Shown piece after piece: positions 8,797-14,766 of a stretch of 27,013 nucleotides of DNA (its first letter is position 1; each line of letters opens with the position of its first letter). This DNA comes from an uncultured Clostridia bacterium (GTDB lineage Bacteria > Bacillota > Clostridia > Christensenellales > UBA1242): assembly GCA_947366645.1 (NCBI GenBank), contig CANBAX010000002.1, positions 1-27,013 of the forward strand, given 5' to 3'. Made by a program: the position numbers and the translations under genes. The notes beneath the pieces were generated by a model. That model did not search any database, was not told where the DNA came from, and saw nothing but the letters and a program-made list of their open reading frames with translations.

Positions 8797-9831
8797 ATGA
8801 GTAAACTTTTTAATTCAACCACAGGTTATATAAATTTAGACAAATCAGCTTCACATATAATTGGACCATATAAAACCAACTTAGAGGACTATGTTTTAAA
8901 AGAAGATATGGAACTTTATAAAATACGTACCACTGGTAGCGACAAAATTTATGCTATTATTACACAAGAAAAAGAAAAGGCGCTTCAAAATTTTAATATT
9001 CCGCAAGATAAACAAGGCAATAAAGATTTTATTATCAATGCGATTAATAACGCTTCCTTTAGAGATATTTTTTATAGTAGGCTTGAATTTATGGCACCTG
9101 AACTTAGAAATGATATTGATGTCATGTTGGCTATTGTAAATAAACATGAGTCTTTATCGACCTTAGAATTGTTTTGGAAACAATATGTGCCAACAATTTT
9201 AAAACAAAACAAAAACTTTGTTTTGGGACTTATTAAACACAATGGACAAATGTTTAAGATATTATATAAAACTGCTTCACAATTTATTAAAGACAAAGAT
9301 GTTGTTGCTATGGCAATAAATCAAGATTTTTCAAATTCAAAATATATTTATGTGGACTTATTGCAAAATAAAGAAGTTTGTATTGCAATGGTGTCGCAAA
9401 AAGGTCTTGCTTTAAATAAAATTGATTACTATGACTATGATGTTGGCTTGGCAGCAGTAAAGCAAAACGGACTTGCTCTCTATTATGTACCAATGCCTGA
9501 CCGACAAACACCTGAAATGTCTTTAGAAGCACTAAAAAACAATATAAATGCTTGGAAATATGTACCTCAAATTTTAAAACGTCAAAAAGGCTTTGTTCTG
9601 CAAGTAATTGATACGCTAGGTTACGAAATTCTACCTCTTTTGAGTTACACAGCCTTAAAACAAAATAATGCGGCAGAAAATAAAAACTGGAATGACGATT
9701 TAGAGATAGGACTTTACACACTCTCAAAAAGCAGCAATGCGTATAACTTCCTAAGCAAAGAACTACAAACAAACCCTCAAATACTTAACGCTTATGAAAA
9801 AGCCAAGGCAAAAGAGGAAGAAAGCGTATAA
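8797..9831 (+). CDS. DUF4116-type repeat protein of unknown function
   Basis: 344 residues, soluble, with no signal peptide or membrane segment. Residues about 105-290 contain degenerate helical repeats of roughly 24-48 residues, each with a core like (D/E)-h-x-h-x-A-(h)-x-(Q/N)-(N/K)-G-x-A-(L)-x-x-(h): for example KDVVAMAINQDF, KEVCIAMVSQKGLAL, YDVGLAAVKQNGLALYYVP and KGFVLQVIDTLGYEILPLL. This is the pattern of DUF4116, a repeat family without a defined biochemical role that occurs mainly in bacteria and protists. The N-terminal 100 residues are not recognised. The gene is monocistronic, with its own strong promoter and terminator, between the metal operon and the convergent ribosomal cluster. 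It ends in EEESV, sharing ExESV with the product at 22015-22548. Confidence 0.7.
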   Translation: MSKLFNSTTGYINLDKSASHIIGPYKTNLEDYVLKEDMELYKIRTTGSDKIYAIITQEKEKALQNFNIPQDKQGNKDFIINAINNASFRDIFYSRLEFMAPELRNDIDVMLAIVNKHESLSTLELFWKQYVPTILKQNKNFVLGLIKHNGQMFKILYKTASQFIKDKDVVAMAINQDFSNSKYIYVDLLQNKEVCIAMVSQKGLALNKIDYYDYDVGLAAVKQNGLALYYVPMPDRQTPEMSLEALKNNINAWKYVPQILKRQKGFVLQVIDTLGYEILPLLSYTALKQNNAAENKNWNDDLEIGLYTLSKSSNAYNFLSKELQTNPQILNAYEKAKAKEEESV

Positions 9832-9862
9832 AAAAGAAGGACTAATTTAGTCCTTCTTTTTT
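9830..9862. terminator. Bidirectional terminator between the DUF4116 gene and rplA
   Basis: A 15-bp perfect stem (AAAAAAGAAGGACTA / TAGTCCTTCTTTTTT) with loop ATT is flanked by A and T runs, so it can terminate both the + gene ending at 9831 and the - cluster ending at 9864. Confidence 0.9.
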
Positions 9863-9863
9863 A

Positions 9864-10544
9864 TTACATACCTGAGTTAAGTTTTATTCCAACGCCCATA
9901 GTAGAAGCAATGGTGATACTCTTTATGTATTGTCCTTTTGCTGCTGCTGGTTTTGCTTTGATTATAGCTTCGATAACTGTGTTATAGTTTTCTACAAGTT
10001 TCTCTTTACCAAAACTCATTTTGCCGATAACCACATGGATAATATTGTTTTTATCAAGTCTATATTCAACTTTACCTGCTTTAGCGTCGTTAATTGCTTT
10101 TGCAACGTCCATAGTAACTGTACCACTCTTTGGGTTTGGCATAAGCCCCTTAGGTCCGAGTACTCTTGCCACACGACCAACTACGCCCATCATGTCTGGG
10201 GTAGTGATACATACGTCAAAATCAAGCCAACCGCCTTGGATTTTTGCTACGATATCTTCTGCTCCAACATAATCAGCGCCTGCTTTAACTGCATCGTCTG
10301 CCTTATCGCCTTTTGCGATAACTAAGATTCTAACGCTTTTACCAGTACCATTTGGAAGTACACATACGCCACGAACCTGTTGGTCTGCATTTCTGCCGTC
10401 TACGCCAAGTCTTACATGAAGTTCTACTGTTTCATCAAACTTTGCTTTTGGAAGAGTAAGAAGTGTATCAAAGCCAGAGTTTACGTCATAAACATTTTGC
10501 TTAAGCATTTCGCTTGCCGCTCTATATCTTTTACCGAATTTCAT
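9864..10544 (-). CDS. rplA: 50S ribosomal protein L1
   Basis: 226 residues, full length. L1 forms the mobile stalk that binds 23S rRNA near the E site, and in many bacteria it also represses its own operon by binding a copy of that site in the mRNA. The family core is clear: PNGTGKSVRILVIAKGD, the GAEDIVAKIQGGW segment, and VLGPKGLMPNPKSGTVT in the second domain. The start is set by a strong AGGAGGGG just upstream, and it follows rplK by 11 nt. It is the last gene of the cluster: a strong terminator follows, and rplJ/rplL, the usual next genes, are absent. Confidence 0.98.
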   Translation of the reverse strand: MKFGKRYRAASEMLKQNVYDVNSGFDTLLTLPKAKFDETVELHVRLGVDGRNADQQVRGVCVLPNGTGKSVRILVIAKGDKADDAVKAGADYVGAEDIVAKIQGGWLDFDVCITTPDMMGVVGRVARVLGPKGLMPNPKSGTVTMDVAKAINDAKAGKVEYRLDKNNIIHVVIGKMSFGKEKLVENYNTVIEAIIKAKPAAAKGQYIKSITIASTMGVGIKLNSGM

Positions 10545-10555
10545 ATTGCCCCTCC

Positions 10556-10987
10556 TTAGTCTACTACTGTAACGCCCATACTTCTTGCGGCGCCTTCTAT
10601 CATAGACATAGCAGATTCAACACTTGTACAGTTAAGGTCTGGCATCTTAGTCTCTGCGATTTGTTTAATCTGTTCTCTAGTGATTTTTCCGACTTTTGTT
10701 TTGTTTGGTGCTGCTGACCCTGTTTCCAAACCGATAGCCTTCTTGATAAGAACTGCGGCTGGTGGAGTTTTAAGCACGAATGTGAAACTTCTATCTTCAT
10801 AGATAGTAATCACAACTGGAATGATAAGGCCTGCTTGAGCTGCGGTCTTGTCATTGAACTCTTTGGTAAAACCAGCAATATTGATACCATGAGGTCCGAG
10901 TGATGAACCTACTGGTGGTCCTGGAGTGGCTTTACCTGCAGGTAGTTGTAATTTTACAACTGCTGCAACTTTCTTCTTTGCTGCCAT
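10556..10987 (-). CDS. rplK: 50S ribosomal protein L11
   Basis: 143 residues, standard length. L11 binds the GTPase-associated centre of 23S rRNA and is needed for factor-dependent GTP hydrolysis and RelA activation. The N-terminal domain shows LQLPAGKATPGPPVGSSLGPHGINI with its conserved Pro-rich linker, and the C-terminal rRNA-binding domain ends in the family signature (SMIEGAARSMGV). The Shine-Dalgarno AGGAGG lies at 10993-10998 on the minus strand. Upstream is an untranslated leader of about 120 nt containing an L1-operator-like hairpin. rplA follows at once. Confidence 0.98.
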   Translation of the reverse strand: MAAKKKVAAVVKLQLPAGKATPGPPVGSSLGPHGINIAGFTKEFNDKTAAQAGLIIPVVITIYEDRSFTFVLKTPPAAVLIKKAIGLETGSAAPNKTKVGKITREQIKQIAETKMPDLNCTSVESAMSMIEGAARSMGVTVVD

Positions 10988-11001
10988 TTTTTCCTCCTTA
11001 A

Positions 11002-11036
11002 GTGGTTATATTGAACTTTGGCAAAAGTCCTCCCAC
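11002..11036 (-). promoter_or_regulatory. Possible L1 autoregulatory hairpin in the rplK-rplA leader
   Basis: On the minus strand, an outer GTGG/CCAC stem encloses an asymmetric internal loop and an inner stem ACTTT-TGCC-AAAGT. The structure ends 3 nt before the AGGAGG of rplK. Two short helices around an asymmetric purine-rich loop next to the ribosome binding site resemble the known L1 mRNA operators, which mimic the 23S L1 site. Assignment is inferred from architecture and position only. Confidence 0.4.
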
Positions 11037-11067
11037 AAATTTGGTAGTTTAGTGTCATGCCGGACAG

Positions 11068-11082
11068 TGTGCTTTACGCACA
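11068..11082 (-). other. Small hairpin in the nusG-rplK spacer
   Basis: TGTGC-GTAAA-GCACA is a perfect 5-bp stem between nusG and the rplK leader element. No T run follows, so it is not an ordinary terminator. It may be an mRNA processing or stability structure; the role is unknown. Confidence 0.3.
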
Positions 11083-11107
11083 TATTTTAACGCTTACGCG
11101 ATAAAAC

Positions 11108-11707
11108 CTAATTAATTTTACGCACCTGAGCAAATTCAAGGTCTACAGCTGTTTCACGTCCAAACATTTCAACATTCACTGTAATAACATTAATATCTGG
11201 ATTTACTGCAGAGATTTGTCCTATCATGCCGTTAAGCGGCCCGTCTACAACTTCAACTTTATCTCCAACTTTAAGGTCTACTTCTACCTTTATCTTTTCA
11301 AGACGAAGTTTCATAATTTCCTCTTCAGTAAGTGCGAGTGGTCTTCCCTTAGGCCCAACAAAGCCTGTGATACCACGCGTTCTTGTTACGTTATGCCAAA
11401 GGTCATCAGCATATTTCATCTTAACCAAGATATAGCAAGGCATTGCTTTACGCTGAACAAGTTTTTTCTTGCCGTTCTTCTCTTCAACAACATCTTCCAT
11501 AGGTATGATGATATCGAAAATTCTATCGCCAAGATTAAACTTATCTACCACTGTTTCAAGATTTTCCTTTGCCACATTCTCATAGCCAGAAAAGGTGTGA
11601 AGTACATACCATTTTGCTTCAAGTTTTTGTGCAAGGTCACTTGATGATTCTTTTGGCACAGTGATGACATCATCTTTTTTTACTTTTTCAAGATTCTTAT
11701 CTTCCAT
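11108..11707 (-). CDS. nusG: Transcription elongation/antitermination factor NusG
   Basis: 199 residues. NusG bridges RNA polymerase to Rho or to the ribosome (through S10). The NGN domain begins near residue 32 (AKWYVLHTFSGYENVAKENL) and contains the family segment MPCYILVKMKYADDLWHNV followed by TRGITGFVG. The KOW domain is at the C-terminus (VGDKVEVVDGPLNGMIGQI). An extra, mostly charged N-terminal stretch of about 30 residues precedes the usual start. The upstream Shine-Dalgarno (AAGGAT) supports ATG at 11707. It follows secE by 21 nt, the standard secE-nusG pair. Confidence 0.97.
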   Translation of the reverse strand: MEDKNLEKVKKDDVITVPKESSSDLAQKLEAKWYVLHTFSGYENVAKENLETVVDKFNLGDRIFDIIIPMEDVVEEKNGKKKLVQRKAMPCYILVKMKYADDLWHNVTRTRGITGFVGPKGRPLALTEEEIMKLRLEKIKVEVDLKVGDKVEVVDGPLNGMIGQISAVNPDINVITVNVEMFGRETAVDLEFAQVRKIN

Positions 11708-11728
11708 ATTTCTTATCCTTTTATTATT

Positions 11729-12091
11729 TTAGCCAAATGGATTGAAAGGCTTGCCCATAAGTGCACTTGAAGCAAGGCCTAACAAGAGGTCAATTCCAAA
11801 AAGTACGACTGCAAAAATAATTACAACCGCAAGTACTACGCCTGTTCTTTTTACTACAGTTGGAAAGGTTGTCCAAGTGACTTTTTTAAGTTCAGAAACT
11901 GTTTCCTTAGTCTTTTTAGCGACTACATTTTTCTTTTCTTTCTTCTTAGCCTTATTCTTGTCCGCCTTTTTTTCCACTTTTGCGTTTACTTTCGCATCTT
12001 TTGTGGACTCAACTTTTTGTGTAGAATCAGGTGTCGTATTCTCTGTTGCAAGTTTTACTTCTTCGGTAACTAATTTTTGCTTTTTAGACAT
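11729..12091 (-). CDS. secE: Preprotein translocase subunit SecE
   Basis: 120 residues. SecE clamps the SecY channel in the inner membrane. The conserved part is the C-terminal half: an amphipathic helix with the hallmark ELKKVTWTTFP, then one transmembrane helix (VVLAVVIIFAVVLFGIDLLLG). The N-terminal 60 residues are a Lys/Ala/Glu/Thr-rich extension with no recognisable fold, longer than in the roughly 60-residue SecE of typical Bacillota. The gene sits between rpmG (12 nt upstream) and nusG. The Shine-Dalgarno (AGGGGG) is upstream of ATG at 12091. Confidence 0.96.
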   Translation of the reverse strand: MSKKQKLVTEEVKLATENTTPDSTQKVESTKDAKVNAKVEKKADKNKAKKKEKKNVVAKKTKETVSELKKVTWTTFPTVVKRTGVVLAVVIIFAVVLFGIDLLLGLASSALMGKPFNPFG

Positions 12092-12103
12092 AGTTCCCCC
12101 TAG

Positions 12104-12265
12104 TTACTTTGTTTCTTTATGAACAGTGCGTTTTCCACAACGAGAGCAAAATTTCTTGATTTCAATTCTCTCTGGATTTGATGCGGAATTCTTTGATGTT
12201 GCATAGTTTCTCTCTTGGCACTCTGTGCAAGCAAGAGTTACATATTTGCGTTTTGGTGCTGCCAT
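12104..12265 (-). CDS. rpmG: 50S ribosomal protein L33, zinc-binding form
   Basis: 53 residues. It has two CxxC pairs (CTEC near residue 13 and CSRC near the C-terminus), so it is the Zn-containing (C+) version of L33. The start is placed at ATG 12265, giving MAAPKRKYVTLAC as in other L33 proteins. A GGAG lies 7-10 nt upstream of it, while an earlier in-frame start at 12292 has no ribosome binding site and lies inside a hairpin. It heads the secE-nusG-rplK-rplA cluster, a common arrangement in Bacillota. Confidence 0.93.
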   Translation of the reverse strand: MAAPKRKYVTLACTECQERNYATSKNSASNPERIEIKKFCSRCGKRTVHKETK

Positions 12266-12284
12266 TTTTATTCTCCTACAAAAA

Positions 12285-12311
12285 ACTAACACCCCGCGAT
12301 GAAGTGTTAGT
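12285..12311 (-). other. Inverted repeat at the rpmG transcript 5' end (terminator-like or operator)
   Basis: ACTAACAC and GTGTTAGT form an 8-bp stem with an 11-nt G/C-rich loop, followed on the minus strand by TTTTT. It could terminate read-through from the HicB-like gene. It also overlaps the predicted start of rpmG transcription (about 12308), so it could instead be an operator or a 5' stabilising hairpin. Confidence 0.45.
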
Positions 12312-12314
12312 CAT

Positions 12315-12343
12315 ATTCTAACATAATTGTGTACCTTTGTCAA
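12315..12343 (-). promoter_or_regulatory. Promoter of the rpmG-secE-nusG-rplK-rplA cluster
   Basis: On the minus strand TTGACA (12343-12338), a 17-bp spacer and TAGAAT (12320-12315): a near-consensus sigma-A promoter about 50 nt before the rpmG start. Confidence 0.7.
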
Positions 12344-12380
12344 CAGTTTTAAAAGGATTATATTAATATTTTTTGTCAGT

Positions 12381-12653
12381 TTACTTAATATCTTTATCTT
12401 GTATTGTGGCTTCGATTAGCATTACAGAATCGTCTTTTTTACAAGTAGACTTTACTTGTAAAAAATCGGTAGGCGTATTATAATCAAGGTCATATTTTAA
12501 CACCTGTATAAAATACTGTCTTAAAAACTCCTTAGCATACAAAAAAGCCTCTTCAATTATCGTGCCGTCAGTGGTGAGTTCTATATCTGGAAAAAGCACG
12601 CGATATACATCTTCATCTTTATAAAATATGGCTGGATAGACAACTCTTTGCAT
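12381..12653 (-). CDS. HicB-like protein, orphan
   Basis: 90 residues. The first 50 (YPAIFYKDEDVYRVLFPDIEL, then a T-x-(D/G)-x-x-x-EEAFLYAKEFL helix) match the partial RNase H fold of HicB antitoxins. In HicAB systems HicB neutralises the mRNA-cleaving HicA toxin and often represses the operon through a C-terminal DNA-binding domain. Here no HicA-like ORF is next to it, and the C-terminal 40 residues show no clear helix-turn-helix. It may be a solitary HicB-fold regulator or a remnant antitoxin. AGGAG lies upstream of ATG at 12653, and a promoter-like pair (TTGAAA, 16 bp, TATTAT at 12703-12676) precedes it. Confidence 0.6.
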   Translation of the reverse strand: MQRVVYPAIFYKDEDVYRVLFPDIELTTDGTIIEEAFLYAKEFLRQYFIQVLKYDLDYNTPTDFLQVKSTCKKDDSVMLIEATIQDKDIK

Positions 12654-12675
12654 TTTTACTCCTATATTTAATTAA

Positions 12676-12703
12676 ATAATAACACATTAAATTGTTTTTT
12701 CAA
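12676..12703 (-). promoter_or_regulatory. Probable promoter of the HicB-like gene
   Basis: Minus strand TTGAAA (12703-12698), 16-bp spacer, TATTAT (12681-12676), about 23 nt before the ATG at 12653. The surrounding sequence is very A/T-rich, so chance matches are possible. Confidence 0.45.
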
Positions 12704-12729
12704 AATATTTTACCGAAAAATTACAAAGA

Positions 12730-12753
12730 AAAAAGCCTTTTTAAAGGCTTTTT
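12730..12753 (-). terminator. Terminator after the small ORF
   Basis: AAAAAGCCTTT and AAAGGCTTTTT form a tight stem with A/T flanks overlapping the stop codon of the 47-codon ORF. It separates that ORF from the HicB-like gene. Confidence 0.7.
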
Positions 12754-12895
12754 ATTGCATTTCTATTTCTTTTTGCTTTCCAGCGATATGTGTTTGCTTT
12801 GATTTAAAATTTAAATTCCCTTGATTTGCTATTGTAAGTAAAGCGTTGGGGTTTATATAACTATTCTTGTCACTAGTATTAACTTTAAGTATCAT
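12752..12895 (-). CDS. Small 47-residue hypothetical protein
   Basis: Start ATG at 12895 with GGAGG (12906-12902) 6 nt upstream; stop TAA at 12754-12752. The product begins MILKVNTSDKNSYINPNALL and is Asn/Lys-rich, soluble, without Cys or a membrane segment. No family is recognised. Support for expression comes from context: a good ribosome binding site, a promoter nearly identical to that of the gene at 22015, and a terminator overlapping the stop. A faint resemblance to the N-terminus of the 22015 product (KNS..Y, NAL, LTI/LTV, NG in the same order) is visible but too short to prove homology. Confidence 0.55.
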   Translation of the reverse strand: MILKVNTSDKNSYINPNALLTIANQGNLNFKSKQTHIAGKQKEIEMQ

Positions 12896-12914
12896 GATTT
12901 ACCTCCGTTTATTA

Positions 12915-12950
12915 TGGCTATATGATAGCATACTTTTTATCATTTGTAAA
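12915..12950 (-). promoter_or_regulatory. Promoter with palindrome over the -10 box (copy 1 of a shared element)
   Basis: Minus strand TTTACA (12950-12945), 17-bp spacer, TATCAT (12927-12922). The -10 lies within the 13-bp palindrome GCTAT-CAT-ATAGC (12929-12917). An 18-nt block around it is identical to the promoter of the gene at 22015, and GTA directly precedes TTTACA in both. Confidence 0.65.
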
Positions 12951-12959
12951 TACTTTTTT

Positions 12960-13053
12960 TGAAAATTTTTTATTTATTTTTATGTATAATTTTATAGCTA
13001 AATAACAGGCAAACTAGGCAAAAGAAAGCATAGCGACGCTTATCGGCTGGCTG
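12960..13053. other. Non-coding remainder of the argS-small ORF spacer
   Basis: Together with the small ORF and its signals this fills the 400-nt stretch 12654-13053. It is A/T-rich near 12960-13000 and otherwise holds only a short direct repeat (AGGCAAAC.AGGCAAAA near 13010). No convincing terminator for argS and no RNA gene is seen. Confidence 0.4.
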
Positions 13054-14766
13054 CTACATTTTATCTGGTACTTCTATCGCAAGAACATCAAGTGCCTGCA
13101 TTAGTTTCTTCTTAACTAATGTGAGTAATGCAACCCAACCCGCCTTTTTCTCTTCATCTTTTTCATTGACGACATTATAGTTATTATAAAAACCTGAAAA
13201 AGACGCTGAAAGGTCGTAAAGCGCGGAGCAAAGTCCATTCAAAGATTTCTCTTGATACGCAACTTCATAAGAAGAGTTAAGTTTCATAATGGCTCGCATT
13301 ATATCACGCTCTTCTTCCGTCAAAATGTTAATCTTACCAGCAGGAGTTTGAACTTTATTCAATATTGAATTTATACGCACTACTGTATATTGAATATATG
13401 GACCTGTTTTACCCTCAAACGCAAGAAATTTATCAAGGTCGAACACGTAATCTTTTGACACATTATTTATAAGGTCACCAAATTTCATAGCACCTACCCC
13501 AATTTTTAGTGCCATATCCTGTCCACCTTCGACGCCATTGGCTTTAAGTTTTTCTCCCGCTTTAGTTGATAGCATAGATATAATATCTTCAAGTTTTATT
13601 GTATCACCACTTCGCGTTTTGAAAGGCTTGCCGTCCTTTCCGTTCATGGTGCCATTTACAATATGTACAAGTTGTTGCCCTTCAGATGAAATACCACTCA
13701 TTTTGCAAACCCTAAACACCTGATTAAAATGGAGTTTTTGACGACCGTCTGTTACATACTCAATACGGTCAACACCTTTATACATTTTGTTTCGCATAAG
13801 AATTGTGGCTATGTCAGTGGTTGCATAAAGTGAAGCACCATTTGATTTTTGAATTAGACATGGTGGCATAGGTGCATTATCGTTTTCGTTTGCCACCTCA
13901 ACCACCTTTGCACCTTCACTGGTTTTTAATAATCCCTTTTTATCAAGGAGACTTATCGTTTCGTCGCAATACTCATCTGCAGTGCTTTCGCCATACCAGA
14001 GGTCAAAATGCGCGCCAAGTTTTGAATAGTTTATTTCTATCTCTTTTACTGAAAGCTCACGTATCACTTGATAAATTTCATAATATGGGCTTTCTTTACG
14101 CTGAATTTTAAGTGTCCAATCTTCCGCCTTCAACCTAAAGTCTTCTTCCTGCCCCTTTCTAGCACTTGCTTTTGGGTAGGCTTCGTTTAAATCATCAAGG
14201 GTAAGTTTTTTATTCTTACCTTTGCCGAAATAGCCGTCAAGTTTCCCATCTTCATAAAGTTGAAGTTCGGTAAGCCCCATTTGAAGCCCCCAGTCGCCAA
14301 GGTGAACATCACTTATTACCTCATCGCCCATAAGTTTATATAGTCTTTTAAGGCTTTCTCCGATAATTGCTGGCCTTAAATGTCCTACATGGAGTGCTTT
14401 TGCAACATTTGCCCCGCCATAATCAAGTATAATAAACTGAGATATATTGTGTTTTAATAGTCCGCCTCGCTTGTCCACAAAGTACTCATTTGCAAGGGTA
14501 GAAAGTTTTTTATCTGTAAGTTTGATGTTTACAAATGCTTTCATTACAAAAAACTCAAAATCCGCTGTTTTATATATATTTGCAACAAGTTCCTCGGCAA
14601 GGGCAAATGGATTTTTCCCCACCTTTTTTGCAAGCGCGAAACAGCCGTTACATTGAAAATCGCACACTTCTGGCAAGGAAGAAAAAGACACCTTAAAATC
14701 AGCATCTTCAATTCCTATTTTTTTTCCCGCTTTATTTAATAATTGCTCTATTTCTTTCTTTATCAT
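13054..14766 (-). CDS. argS: Arginyl-tRNA synthetase
   Basis: 570 residues, class I synthetase that charges tRNA-Arg. The N-terminal Add-1-like domain is followed by the catalytic fold with GGANVAKALHVGHLRPAIIGE (HIGH-type signature HVGH at 126-129) and LGDWGLQMG. Further on are the YVTDGRQKLHFNQV and FKTRSGDTIKLEDII segments, the latter standing at the place of the KMSK loop, which as in most ArgRS is not a canonical KMSK. The C-terminal DALR anticodon domain ends in VPDKM, the usual C-terminal pattern. The start ATGA overlaps the recR stop by 4 bp, so it is co-translated with recR. Confidence 0.96.
   Translation of the reverse strand: MIKKEIEQLLNKAGKKIGIEDADFKVSFSSLPEVCDFQCNGCFALAKKVGKNPFALAEELVANIYKTADFEFFVMKAFVNIKLTDKKLSTLANEYFVDKRGGLLKHNISQFIILDYGGANVAKALHVGHLRPAIIGESLKRLYKLMGDEVISDVHLGDWGLQMGLTELQLYEDGKLDGYFGKGKNKKLTLDDLNEAYPKASARKGQEEDFRLKAEDWTLKIQRKESPYYEIYQVIRELSVKEIEINYSKLGAHFDLWYGESTADEYCDETISLLDKKGLLKTSEGAKVVEVANENDNAPMPPCLIQKSNGASLYATTDIATILMRNKMYKGVDRIEYVTDGRQKLHFNQVFRVCKMSGISSEGQQLVHIVNGTMNGKDGKPFKTRSGDTIKLEDIISMLSTKAGEKLKANGVEGGQDMALKIGVGAMKFGDLINNVSKDYVFDLDKFLAFEGKTGPYIQYTVVRINSILNKVQTPAGKINILTEEERDIMRAIMKLNSSYEVAYQEKSLNGLCSALYDLSASFSGFYNNYNVVNEKDEEKKAGWVALLTLVKKKLMQALDVLAIEVPDKM

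Noticed and set aside
11091..11100. Repeated GCGTAA/TTACGC words in the nusG-rplK spacer as a repeat element
   Set aside because: Only three short copies with irregular spacing; not a CRISPR or a defined repeat family.
12266..12292. Longer rpmG start at 12292
   Set aside because: It adds nine residues not found in L33, lies inside a hairpin, and the GGAG is placed for the ATG at 12265.
12917..12929. Sporulation sigma factor (SigE/SigK-like) reading of the shared promoter
   Set aside because: CATA-containing boxes can be seen, but TTTACA-17-TATCAT fits sigma-A better with correct spacing, so a housekeeping promoter with an operator is simpler.
12960..13053. Possible structured RNA or argS terminator
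   Set aside because: Only 3-bp stems and a short direct repeat are found; no stable hairpin with a T run and no tRNA-like folding.
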